NCBI RefSeq assembly: GCF_007655135.1
Contig: NC_045128.1
Location: 35,434,811 to 35,498,810 of the forward strand
Length of the DNA stretch: 64,000 nucleotides
Direction: 5' to 3'
Origin: Punica granatum
Taxonomy: Eukaryota > Streptophyta > Magnoliopsida > Myrtales > Lythraceae
The position numbers and the translations under genes were made by a program. Below, piece by piece: positions 25,400-37,300 of this stretch (its first letter is position 1; every line of letters begins with the position of its first letter). A model generated the notes under the pieces. It saw nothing but the letters and a program-made list of their open reading frames with translations, ran no database searches and had not been told where the DNA came from.

Positions 25400-25855
25400 G
25401 GCTACTACGGTGTATATTTCAAGGATGAAATTGCCAATTTTGTCGTTATAATTGAGTCGCCAAAGGAGCCATCTAGTACCTGAAAGTATGCTGAACCTTG
25501 AGAGACTAATCCTGCCCAAATAATTCTCTAATAGCTTCAACTTGATGAGTAATATGTGGAGCACACCTTTCCTCGGACTTGAGGAGATAACAGGCCGTTT
25601 CCTGTAATAACCCAAAATATGGGGCCTAGAAATAGAATATTTTACAAGGACCATTCAGCGATAAAGGATTTCTAGAGGACCAAAATACAAATGAGATTTT
25701 CTTTCCTCCATTGTGTCCTGTTCACGAAGAATTTTTGGAGGGGAAAAAAAAGAAAAAGAAATGGAAGGAGCTGATGGCATTGCCGAAAGTCTCGGACAAG
25801 TTTCCGAACAAAATCCGGTAATTTAGGCAATCTGCAGAATTAGAGGGCTATTCTT
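25400..25855. other. Spacer between TNL-E and membrane gene copy 1
   Basis: About 450 bp without a gene. It is paralogous to 41.54-42.20 kb, where a 275-bp MITE interrupts it. The uninterrupted site here is the 'gagactaatcctg' stretch near 25502. Confidence 0.7.
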
Positions 25856-28800
25856 TCAGCCCAATTTGAGTTGGCCCAACTTCTCGCATCCTTCTATCTT
25901 CAACTCTACTCTCCGGAACCTTCTTGACAGATCTGGTAGACTCTCGATTGCTTTGCACCCTCTTATGTCTAGCACTTGCAGTTCTTTCAGTTCTTCAAGT
26001 CCATCAAGCTGGCGCAACTTCTCGCATCCTTCTGTTTTCAACTCTCTTAGCCACCACAACCTTGACAGATTCGGTAGACTCTCGATTGCCTTGCAACCCC
26101 CTATGTCCAGTATTTCCAGGGACTCCAATTGTCCCAGTCCATCAAGTTGGCATACCTTCTCGCATGCTTTCAGTTCCAACCTTTCTAGCTTCTGCAACCT
26201 TGATAGATCAGGTAGGCTTTCAATAGCATTGCACCCTATTATGTCCAATTCTTGCAGGGACTTCCATTCTTCCAGTCCATCAAGCTGGCACAACTTCTCG
26301 CATGCTTCTATTCTCAGAAAAATTAACCCTAGCAACCTAGATAGATCAGGTAGGCTTTCAATTGCATTGCACCCTATTATGTCCAATTTTCTCAGTGACT
26401 TCAATTCTTCCAGTCCATTAAGTCGGTGCAACTTCTCCCATGCTTCTATTCTCAGAGCAAAGAACCGTCGCAACCTTGATAGATCAGGTAGGCTTTCAAT
26501 TGCATTGCACCCTATTATGTCCAGTTCTTCCAGGGACTTCAATTCTTCCAGTCCATCAAGCTGGCACAAGTTCTCGCATGCTTTCAGTTTCAACTCTCTT
26601 AGCTTCTGCGACTTTGACAGATCAGGCAGGCTTTCAATTGCCTTGCAATCCTCTATGACCAGTGCGTCCAGTGACTCCAATCCAAGCCCCTCGAATGCGT
26701 ACAACTTTTCACACGCTTCTATCTTTAGAGATGTCAATCTCCGTGGCTTTGACAGATAAGGTAGCCTTTCAATTGATATGCACCGTCTTATGTCCAATAC
26801 CGACAGAGATTCCAATTCCCCGAGCCCCGAAAGGTGGCTCAACTTCTCACATGCTTTCAGTTTCAACTCTCTTAGCTTCTGCAACCTTGACAGATCAGGC
26901 AGGCTTTCAATTGCCTTGCAATCCTCTATGACCAATTTGTCCAGTGACTCCAATCCAAGCCCTTCGAATGCGTACAACTTTTCACACGCTTTTATCTTCA
27001 CAGATGTCAATCTCCGTGTCTTTGACAGATAAGGTAGCCTCTCAATTGATATGCACCGTCTTATGTCCAATACCAACAGAGATTCCAATTCCCCGAGCCC
27101 CGAAAGTTGGCTCAACTTCTCACATGCTTCGATTTTCAGAGTCTTTAACCTCTGCAATCTTGATAGATCAGGTAGGCTTTCAATTGCATCGCACCCTATT
27201 ATGCGCAGTTCTGCCAGGGACTTCAATTCTTCCAGTCCATCAAGCTGGCACAACTTCTTGCATGCTTTCAGTTCCAACTTTCTTAGCTTCTGCGACCTTG
27301 ACAGATCAGGTAGGCTTTCAATTGCCTTGCAATCCTCTATGACCAGTGCGTCCAGTGACTCCAATCCAAGCCCCTCGAATGCGTACTACTTTTCACACGC
27401 TTCTATCTTCAGAGATGTCAATCTCCGTGGCTTTGACAGATAAGGTAGCCTTTCAATTGATATGCACCGTCTTATGTCCAATACCAACAGAGATTCCAAT
27501 TCCCCGAGCCCCGAAAGGTGGCTCAACTTCTCACATGCTTTCAGTTTCAACTCTCTTAGCTTCTGCAACCTTGACAGATCAGGCAGGCTTTCAATTGCCT
27601 TGCAATCCTCTATGACCAGTTTGTCCAGTGACTCCAATCCAAGCCCCTCGAATGCGTACAACTTTTCACACGCTTTTATCTTCACAGATGTCAATCTCCG
27701 TGTCTTTGACAGATGAGGTAGCCTCTCAATTGATATGCACCGTCTTATGTCCAATACCAACAGAGATTCCAATTCCCCGAGCCCCGAAAGTTGGCTCAAC
27801 TTCTCACATGCTTTGATTTTCAGAGTCTTTAACCTCTGCAATCTTGATAGGTCAGGTAGGCTTTCAATTGCATCGCACCCTATTATGCGCAGTTCTTCCA
27901 GGGACTTCAATTCTTCCAGTCCATCAAGCTGGCACAACTTTTTGCATGCTTTCAGTTCCAACTTTCTTAGCTTCTGCGACCTTGGCAGATCATGTAGGCT
28001 TTCAATTGCTTTGCAATTGTTGATGTTCAACATCTCCAATGACTCCAGGTCAGATAATTTCGGTAATCGCCCTAGGGATATGCAGTTGGAGAGGTCCAGA
28101 GTTTTTACCTTGCACAAATTGTTAAGGCCTTGAATCTTGACTAACTGCCTGTTATCCGAAGCATCTATGTGCCACAAATTCTTCAACCTCGACAATTCTG
28201 GCAGTCTTACAACATTGCAGGATGTAACAGACAAAATAATTAAAGATTCAAGTTTTTCAAGACCATCAAGCATAGCTATAGGGCAGTCGCGTATCTCCAT
28301 AGAATACAGGGAGATTAGATTGGCAAGGCCGGCGATTTCCCTGAGGACGGAGCAGGAATGCACAAGTAATTCCATCAGTTTCTTGAGGTTGGAAACATTT
28401 GGAAACCTCTTGAGTGATGGACACTGAATAACTTTGAGCGAAAGCAGACTTGCAGGAAGGGTAGGAAGGCATTTGAGTTCTTTGCAAGCAGAGATATTAA
28501 TTATTTCCAGCGAAGAGAAGGCGCCAATCTCTTTAGGAACAGTGCTGATGTTTACTGATATCAAAACCAATATCTCCAATTTGCTTAGCTTAGCCAGGCA
28601 TTCTTCCTTAAGAAAATCCCCACATAGATACAATTCTTTTAAGTCAACCAATCCCGAGAGATCTAGTAAAGTGAGCATCGAGGAGCCAGGGGATTTTACA
28701 CTATATGTGACAAAAAAATTACCAACACCATTCTGAGGATGAGAAAATCTACTAATGTATGCAGGAGTCCTCTTACCCATTCTCAAGTGTGATCTCTCCA

Positions 28801-31800
28801 TTCTTAGATTCGAGAGGCCCCTGAGATTGTTTGGAACTATCCATATCGAAGCAAAGGCACCGGCTAGTACTTCAAGCTTATCTAAATTTCCAAGAGTCCT
28901 CGGTAAATGAGTTACTCCAGATCTCTCCAAATTCAGCTCTACTAAGGAGCTTAACTGCCCAACGGAGTCCGGGAGCTTAGTTAAAGCATCACAGTCTGCT
29001 AGCAACAGCTGCTTTAGCTTTATCAGGGATCCAACTGACTCTGGAATTCTATTAAGGCGCAGGCAATTATTGGCAGATAGAATCTCAAGCTTCTTCATAC
29101 CTTTTGATATCGGTATTTCATATATAGGAGTTCCGTCAATGAGAAGCTCAGTCAATGCCTCCAAAGAACCCAACTGCTCTGGCAGCTTCCTTACTCCCCG
29201 GCAATCCCTCATATCTACATGTTTCAAAGCTTTGAGGAGCCCTATTGATGAGTCAACCCATTCCAAAGCATAACAGGATGTAAGAATCAATCTCTCCAAG
29301 GCTGGAAATGCGGAAAAATCAGGACTTCTTTTGAGTTTCCAACAGTGAGATAGATTAAGAATTTTTAACTTCCCCATCTGAAAAACAAAAAGAAAGCATG
29401 TAAGAGATACTTTTAGTTGCTACAAAGATACAACCAACAGGACAAAAGGTAATCAATGAGACCTTGATTGAGCTCCAACTGATCAAGTCCCCATCAATTA
29501 TGCTGCTTGATAGATCAAGGAAAGTTAAATAACTTAGATGCAAATTAGCCGGCAGAGACACAGTCTTCTTGGGCAATCTGAGCCATCTCAGCTTTGGCAG
29601 AAAATGCAGAAAGGTTCCGTCAAGTTTAACACCATCCAGCTGAAGAACCCTTAGCTTAGATAGATTCTTAAAACACTCATTCGTGAAAGTAACTGTTCCT
29701 TTATATGCCGAAATTGCAGCAGCTTCAACTTTTGAGCTTCCCTACTCAAAAAATAAAATAAAAATATAAGGTGGAAACGGTTATGCCATAGGATTACGCT
29801 TATCTAATGTAATGCAGATAAATAAAGGTTAGCATATATGGTTTGATGAGCTGACAACTGGTCTAACACGAAGAGTAATTTTGAAATTGCAAAACGAAAT
29901 ACAGAACAACTATTCATGGAAGCGTCCTACCTGCTCTCCCATTAATACATCAATAGCTTCTTCACTTCTCCACAACCTACTTCGTAGCCCTGGTTCTTTG
30001 TAGTTTTCTTGTTCCACAATAAGCCTCCCGAGGTCGACAAGCTGATCGTGCATCCAAAGAGTGTTGCCATCTCGGATTCTAATCAGAGACTTTAGCTGGA
30101 GGATTTCAATCGCAACTGTTGGAAAAAAGCCACAGTCATCCCACATGGGAATCAGATCTCTAACATTTGCTCCGGAGAAAAAACATGCAATATCTAGAAA
30201 TATCTGCTGTTGTTTGTATTCCAACGATTTGTAACTGATCATCAAATTATCTAGCACGTCCATGTTAGACTCTGATCTCTTCAACTGCTCCACTGTATCC
30301 TTCCAAATGTCCATGCATCCACGATAGGCAGATAAAAATGAACCTATGACCTCAAGCGCCAGGGGAAGCCTTCCTGTTCTCTCCACGATATTGCAGGACA
30401 GATTGTAAAATTCAGTCGAGGGCAAGGCATCTCCAATTGCATGCTTAGAGAAGAGTTCTAAAGCTTGATCTTCACTCAATAGTTCAGCTTCATAAATGGA
30501 GCAGTTCTGAAATAGATTGAGAACTTTCCTGTCTCTAGTTGTGATAATAATCCGACTTCCTGGACCAAACCAGCCAAGATCTGATGCTAGCGCTTTAAGT
30601 TGGCTAATGTCATCAACGTCATCAAGAAGAACGAGGGCCTTCTTGTCGAGAAGCCTTTTCTTAAGTACATTGATTCCTCCGTCAACATTAGCAAATTCTT
30701 CATGGTTGCCCCTTGAGATGTCTGAGGCCAGTTTTGTTTGCAAGGACGGGAGACCCTTCTTTTCGGAGATTTCCCGAACATCATTGAGGAAGCAACAAAA
30801 CTCAAACTGATCCAGAAGTTTGTTGTAGATGACCTTGGCAAGAGTCGTCTTTCCGATGCCGCCCATGCCCCAGATGCCCACAGCCCGAACATCTTTTAAG
30901 CCAACCTCCAATAGTTGTATAACTTCTTCCATATGATCGTCGATTCCAACTAAGATCTCACTCACATTCAAGTTGGCTTGCTTCAGTTCTCTCAGAACCC
31001 TTGCAACCACCAACTTAATGAATTCTCCTTGATTTCTGGAAAAGCATAGGTATGTCGCACTATATTAGGAAAACAAATCAGAGAATGCAAATTGAGAATA
31101 AATAAATAAGTAAATAAAGAATACGGTTTATGTTTCACTTGATTGAAACACAAGAATGCATGCTGGATTAGGTTGGAAGCTAGACAAAAAGACAGGTGCA
31201 GCAGGGAACCACTTTCTCTGCCGAGATCTCCAAAGAATAAATGAACATATTATGGAGAACAATGACAGCCTCTCTGATGGCTTACCCGTTTGCCACTTCG
31301 CTGAGCTCCAGACCCTTCAATTTGACAATCTCTTTGAGGGCATCCCTCCACCCCTGCACTGTCTCCAGGTCATACTTCTTCTCATGCCTGCAGAATGCTT
31401 CAGCATAGCATCCAGTTTGGTGTTGGACCTCATCAGGCGTGACATCTAGGAAGATCGGCATGATCAGATGTTCAGTAGCCTCCTTGATGCACTTCACCAT
31501 CTCAGTCACCTCCTTAAGGCACCACTTGCTCGAAGCATAACCTTTAGAGAAAATGGGTATGCAGATCTTCGACTGCTTAATGGATCTCATGAGTTTGGTC
31601 CCGATCTCCTCCCCAACATGGAGCTCTTCATTGTCCCTGAAGGCACGGATCCCTGCTTCTGTCAGGCTGTGGTATAGGCAGTCGGTGAACGTTTTGCGGT
31701 TGTCCTCTCCCCGGAAGCTCAAGAAAACTTCAAACTCCTGTCCAGGCTCAGCCGAGACTGAGCTGGAAGGAGATGACTGCGCTGGCACTTGCCCCAACTC

Positions 31801-31937
31801 GGGACCTGCCGACTCCTGCTATAAGTTCACACTGTAAACTGACTGACTGACAAGCATATTGAATTCGATTTTGAAATATGACATCAGTCAAATCAAATCA
31901 AGAAGATATTGAAACCGACCTGCATAAATCTTATCAT
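25856..31937 (-). CDS. TNL-E: TIR-NB-ARC-LRR receptor with expanded LRR; one in-frame nonsense codon
   Basis: Five exons read by eye: 31920-31937 (MIRFMQ, 18 nt), 31286-31815 (TIR; FEVFLSFRGEDNRKTF, SSKWCLKEV), 29931-31035 (NB-ARC; GMGGIGKTT, ALVLLDDVDD, GSRIIITTRDR, variant GRLPLALEV, WMHDQLVDLG), 29463-29741 (linker) and 25856-29377 (LRR). All junctions keep phase. TAG at 27386-27388 replaces a Leu codon in the LRR exon, so the predicted protein is about 1307 aa; a further 510 codons stay open in the same frame to 25856. Against F, exon 1 lost 153 bp, which removes the hydrophobic N-terminal segment. It could be a functional truncated cytosolic TNL or a young pseudogene. Predicted role: effector recognition, TIR-NADase signalling. 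Confidence 0.75.
26495..27863 (-). repeat. 684-bp intragenic tandem duplication in the TNL-E LRR
   Basis: The 15-mer CACCGTCTTATGTCC recurs starting near 26781, 27054, 27465 and 27738, with spacings 273, 411 and 273. The period is therefore 684 bp = 228 codons, in frame. The two copies (about 26495-27178 and 27179-27862) look about 97-98% identical by eye. TNL-F has the motif once. The inner 273-bp spacing is an older, more diverged unit of LRRs (CKAIESLPDLSR, CISIERLPYLSK). Confidence 0.85.
30848..30869 (-). promoter_or_regulatory. P-loop segment, candidate miR482/2118-type target (TNL-E)
   Basis: The plus strand reads TCTTTCCGATGCCGCCCATG then CC, antisense to GMGGIGKT codons. By resemblance it is one of the two best matches in the window to the miR482 consensus; TNL-F (46007-46028) has the identical stretch. 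No degradome or small-RNA evidence is available. Confidence 0.4.
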
Positions 31938-31939
31938 TG

Positions 31940-32390
31940 CGAATAGCTGAGTGGATACCACAGTTCACAGAAAGGAAATTAGAAGTTGTTTCTTCCTATC
32001 TTGGCAAAGAAGATGACGATCTGTGATCTTTCTGTTTTGGTTTGGTTGAACGAACAAGAGAAAGTTCAACTCCTTTTTTTTTTTTTTTTTTTTCCTTTTT
32101 CCTTTTTCCCGAACCCTAACTCGGGTGGACTCTCCTTCTTGTCGGGTCAGCATTGCTTGTCATTCGAGCTATTCACCCGACCTGCGAGCAAGTCCAACCA
32201 GCTTTGTTTCTCACCCGAGCGGAAATCAGTTGGGTTCGGCCCAATTTGCTTGCGGCCCACCTCCTAGATTTTCACCTGTGGTTTGTCAATGATGCAATCA
32301 GTCGGGCCATACTGCTCTTCATTGTCGGGCCTATTCCATCTCTGGCCATCAAGCCCATTTTACTCAAGTCTCTTCTACAGGACTACCGGC
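31940..32390. other. Upstream region of TNL-E, then unrelated DNA
   Basis: Up to about 32075 it aligns with the region upstream of TNL-F (47305-47440; 'gttgtttcttcctatcttgg' type). A T-rich run (32074-32105) follows, after which the homology stops. 32110-32390 is GC-richer, with an 'acccgagcgg' / 'cggcccaa' flavour, and probably belongs to the retroelement debris to its right. Confidence 0.5.
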
Positions 32391-32394
32391 TTTT

Positions 32395-33535
32395 GACTGG
32401 TACATGGATTCAAGAACGACACATCACGTCACTTTAGATCTAAGCAGTCTGAGTATCAGAGATGATTATCTGAGCTCCGATCATATTTTCCCAAGTGATG
32501 GTAAATTTTTACCTGGCTTTGCCTCTGTTTCTTCCACCATAAAATTACTCACTCATCTCTTGCATCTCAATGATATCCTTTATACACCACATATTTTAAA
32601 ATTTTTGGTTTCTATTTCCAAATTTGCTCAGAATAATACATGTTTCTTCGAGGTTCATTCTGACAGTTTTGTTGTTAAGGACCGTCAGACACATGAGGAA
32701 CTAATGCGAGGCCCAGTTAAAGATGGACCCTATTGCTTTCATCCGAGGGACAGGCATACTGAAGATCCTCATGCACTACTATCTACCTCTTCTTCTAGTT
32801 GGTTATACACCACATATTTTAAAATTTTTGGTTTCTATTTCCAAATTTGCTCAGAATAATACATGTTTCTTCGAGGTTCATTCTGACAGTTTTGTTGTTA
32901 AGGACCGTCAGACACACGAGGAACTAATGCGAGGCCCAGTTAAAGATGGACCCTATTGCTTTCATCCGAGGGACAGGCATACCGAAGATCCTCATGCACT
33001 ACTATCTACCTCTTCTTCCAATTGGTTATAGCATCAACGTCTTGGTCATCCGTCTTTACCTTTAGTTCATCGTGCTTTAGGTTCAAAAGGAATCATGATC
33101 GTCGTGTTTGTTCTGCCTGCCAAGATGGAAAATCATCAATTGTTCTTTTCCTCTTACCAATAATAAAAGCAAGTCCTTCTTTGAACTTGTTCACACAGAC
33201 ATCTGGGGTCCTGCTCCTATTACTTCTCACACTGGTCATATTTGTTAGATCCACTTTCTCAATAACTGCAGTAAACTTTTTTGGTTTTATGGGATGAAAA
33301 ATCAGTCTGTTGTTCTTCGAATTTTTCGTGCCTTTCGTTTGTAGGTTGAAAAAATCTCTTTGGACAGAAAATTAAATATTTTCAAATTGATTGTGCCAAA
33401 GAATTTTTCTCTACGGATCTTCAGACAGAGTTATAAAATTTTGAGATTTTTCATCGCATCTCATGTCACATGTTCCCCAACAAAACGGATTGGCAGAACG
33501 GAAGCATCAACATACAAGAGGAGTATCGGGAGTTG
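32395..33535 (+). mobile_element. Ty1-copia retrotransposon fragment (GAG-pre-integrase and integrase core)
   Basis: Broken plus-strand frames give copia-type motifs in order: MDSRTTHHVT, LLHLNDILYTPHILKFLVSI, FFEVHSDSFVVKD, LMRGPVKDGPYCF (GAG-pre-integrase), then FFELVHTDIWGP (integrase start) and SHVTCSPTKRIGRTEAS, a degraded version of the HxxCSPxQNGLAER motif. Reverse transcriptase, RNase H and LTRs are absent. Frameshifts are frequent. The element stops at about 33535 and abuts the 3' flank of TNL-C ('aaaaggtttc'). Confidence 0.8.
32581..33028 (+). repeat. 223-bp tandem duplication inside the copia fragment
   Basis: 32581-32803 and 32804-33026 are almost identical ('tatacaccacatattttaaa' starts both). 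The period of 223 bp is not a multiple of three, so the duplication itself breaks the frame. It arose after the element was already inactive, or inactivated it. Confidence 0.85.
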
Positions 33536-33539
33536 TTTC

Positions 33540-34349
33540 AGAAAAAGGTTTCGATGGAAGTGCTCAGGAAAAACATCAAACTATGGTAGCGTTTTCCCTG
33601 TGGTACGGTCAACTTCTTGCTTTTTAGGATTCCATTTGGTTACTTTTTCGAGAGAGAAGAAAAAGTTGCGTCATGCTTGCTTGATAAAGACATGGTGAAA
33701 CCCGATATAAGAACAGAATCAAGGTTGGAACATAGGAAGTTCGTTTAGAATCTGATGTAGACCCGTTAAAGAGGAAGGGCATGGCAATACCCGCGAAAAT
33801 TGATCAGCAAACTTTTTACTTGAAATTTCATAAGTAGACAACACGACACAGGGAAGGACACCGAGTGGGATATAACAGAATAAACCAACTCCTATTTTTG
33901 GCTACTTTCCCAGTGCAGCATCCTTATTAATGAAGTCATCGCAGAAAATTACCCGTCAGAGGATTTTTCAAAATTTAAAATATTATAACAATATCACAGA
34001 ACAATCCAAACAACATATGGGAAGGATAAAGAGGAACAGAAGAAAAATAAAATAGGATAGCATATCTGAAGGTGACACGGCTTCTGCAGGCAGCCCGAAC
34101 AGCCACTCCAACAATGGAAGAAGGATGGCATTCTGTGATTTGCGATGTCCAAAAGTTCCCAATTTTTCAAGTATCTTCTTTTAGTTTTCTCTCGCTAAAG
34201 TTGCAGCGTCCAGCTTATAGTTCGAGCGAAATTCCAAATTCTTACACAATCTCTTTCACCGATCAATTGAAAATGTGAATCTAGTCGGTAATGCATGGCA
34301 GTATCCACATTAAAACTGTCTCCTCTTCACCCCTCCCTGCTAAGAGCAT
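33540..34349 (-). other. 3' flank of TNL-C
   Basis: Family 3' flank, shorter than that of B or D. It aligns with 62.16-63.2 kb ('ctttttaggattccatttgg', 'cgaaaattgatcag'), with a deletion after about 33997. No gene. Confidence 0.6.
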
Positions 34350-37300
34350 TTTTTACCACACAGCCTTAATTCCGATAATTTCTCTAAGTTTGAAAGATCT
34401 GGCGGCGTCTGAAACGAGTAACAGTCTGAAACATTCAGCTTATAGAGTCCCACTGGAAGCACAGGAAGGCAAAGAACTTCAATGCAATCCTGAATAGAGA
34501 GTTATTTGAGTTGAGAAAGGGTAGACCTCTTGTGGTAATGTGCTAACGCATATCATTGAGATTACCAACTTCTCCAACTTTGACAGGCTCCCAATGTCAG
34601 GAGGAACTTGCTCGTGTTTATAACGTTTCCAGAAACAAAGTTCCTTTAAATTAGTAAGACGAGGGAGAAAGGAAACCATTGATTTACAGGTAATCTGCAG
34701 ACAAATTAGAGCATGCGGAAGCTCTGGGAGAGTCTGGAGCCTCTTGCATCCCGTTAAATTGAGACTCATTAGATAGGAAAGCCTGCTAATGTTTATTGGA
34801 AGGCTATCGAATCGTGTGTGGTTTAACGTCAAGAGCTTCAACAATGACAGCCTCTGAAGTTCGTCGGAATGATCCCTTTCAATTTCTTACACTTGGATGC
34901 ATTTGTTAATTTAAGCTTCTCCAGCATCCAAAGAGTAACAGGGAACTCCTCCACAAACTTCCAAACTGCTCAAGTTTCCGACAGAATCGGGCAACCTTCG
35001 AATTGTCGTATTTGATAAGCTCAGCTCAGTCAATGAACTTAAAGGGCCGTTGGAGTCTGGAAGTTTGGTTATACTACCGCAATCCAACACGAGATCTTCA
35101 AGAGAAGTGAAGTGGCTGATTGAATCGGGAAGCTGAGTCAAGTTCTTGCGCCCTCTGCCAAAGAGAGTTTCAAGCTTTCTCATGGCGGCTGATCAAATCG
35201 GGAAGCTCAGTCAACACTCTCATGGAACTCAACTGTTCTGGCAGCTTCTTGAGTTTCAAGCAATTCCTCAGGTTTAAGGGAAATCGATGCTTGAGGTGTC
35301 CAATTGATGGGTCAACCGCAACCAAACTTCTGCAGTCTTCGAGAATCAATTGCTCTAACACTGGAAAAAACAGAGAAATCCAGAGTTCATCGGAGATCTC
35401 GGCAACCCATGAGGTTGAGCACTTTCAACTTCATCGACATCTGCGAAACAACAAGAAGAAAAGAGAGAAAATTATGCATAATATTCAGCTAGTATTAGGT
35501 AAGGAAAAGCCACAAGGGAAATCATGGCACAGGAAACCTTAGTTCAGATCGAGCAGCTCCAATCCTCTCTTAAGCTGGCTGAACTTCCGAGCTTCTTATC
35601 AACCAACTTAGCCATCTCAACTTTGACAGGAGACGGTGAAAATCACTGGCAAGATTGGCAGAACCCAACTGAAGGAACCTCAGATCGGATAAGTTTATGA
35701 ACTCTTGATTTCCGAAGCAGTAGTTGACCAATTTAATCCCCAAAGCCAAACAAACAGCTTCGACATTCATTGAACCCTGCATTACAATTAGCAATAATTA
35801 GGATGTGAGTTTGGCTGGAAGTGCATCTCAGTGAAGAATAGGATTTGATTTCAAATCAGAAGACCTCAAAAAAAGGTGACGGTCCCAGCTTAAACAAGTG
35901 GTCCTCAAAGGAAAAAGTTCTAACTTCAAAACAGAAGCTGAATAAGGAGCATAATAAGCACAAACTCATCTTTTTACCACTTGCCAATAAAATACAACAA
36001 TTGCTTCTTCAGTGTGCCATAAACTGCTTCGCTTCCCCCCGCTAGTTGTAGGTTTCTTGACAAACGATCTCTCCCAAGGTCTCTGAGCTGATCATGCATC
36101 CATAGCTCATGGCTTATCTCCTGTTTTAAAGAGAGACATTAGACGAAGGACTTCCGGTCCAACATCTGGGAAGAACTCACAATCTTCCCATATGTGAACT
36201 TCAATCCTTACATCGCTTCCAATGAAAAAGACAAGCAATGTCGAGGAATATTTGTTTCTGGTCATAATCTAATGCTTATAGATGATCTTCAATTTTGCTT
36301 GGACTTCCGTATGAGGTACACTTTTCAACTTCTTTAAAGTGTCTTCCCACACTACCATGCGTTTTCCAGCTAGAAAAGAACCTATGACCTCGAGTGCTAA
36401 AGGTAGTCCACCAGTTGTCTCCACGATATTATACGATATATCAACAAAGTCAGTCGGGGGCAAGTCATTTCTAAAGGCATGCTTGCAGAAAAGAAGAAAA
36501 GCTTGATGAGGCTGCAGTTCTCTGACTTCATAAGCCGCAACCACTTGAGATGTGTTCAGAACATCTCTGTCTCTAGTTGTTACAATAATTCTGCTTCCCG
36601 GACCAAACCAATCAAGTTCCACTGCAAGTGCATTTAGTTGATTCCTCCTATCAACGTCATCGAGAAGAATAAGGACTTTCTTCGTACGTAACCTGTGCTT
36701 CAGCTCATAAGTTCCTTCGTCGATACTAGTTAAGTCCTGTCCCTCACACCTTAAGATCTTAGAGATCAGTAGGCTTTGCAAATATTCAAGACCCTTGTGT
36801 TGAAGTGCTGTTTCTCGGATGTCTTTGAGGAAGCTACAACTCTCAAAGCGATCCAACAGCTGATTATAGACGACCTTGGCGATGGTTGTCTTACCAACAC
36901 CTGCCACGCCATGTATCCCAACAATTCGTACATCGCTGGCATCAACCTCTAGCAATCTCGTAATTGCTTCTACATGATCGTCTATTCCAACTATGCTATC
37001 AGGCACAATAAGATAAGCTTTCTTCAATTCTTTCAAGACCTTGGCAACCACTGATTTCACTAGTTCCCCTTGGTGTCTGCAGCACAGGATCAACTCCATC
37101 ATTATAGTTCAAAAATGACAAAGACAAATGCTAACAAATGCCGTGGCAATTGTATTACTACGAATGGCAATAGTTAATACAACTTAAATAAGCGCATGAA
37201 ACTCGAGCATGTATAACCAGATATTAACGACCAACAACTAACAGTCAATCCAATCTGAAGTAAGTGCAAACAAATGGCATTACCCATTGGCGATGTTCTT

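Noticed and set aside
25866..27716. Long plus-strand ORFs (up to 297 codons) opposite the TNL-E LRR
   Set aside because: They are antisense shadows. They repeat in step with the LRR period, have biased Ser/Leu composition and no domain.
26778..27750. Regular direct repeats that could suggest a CRISPR or satellite array
   Set aside because: The units are 273/411/684 bp, in frame, and encode leucine-rich repeats. This is a plant nuclear gene, not an array.
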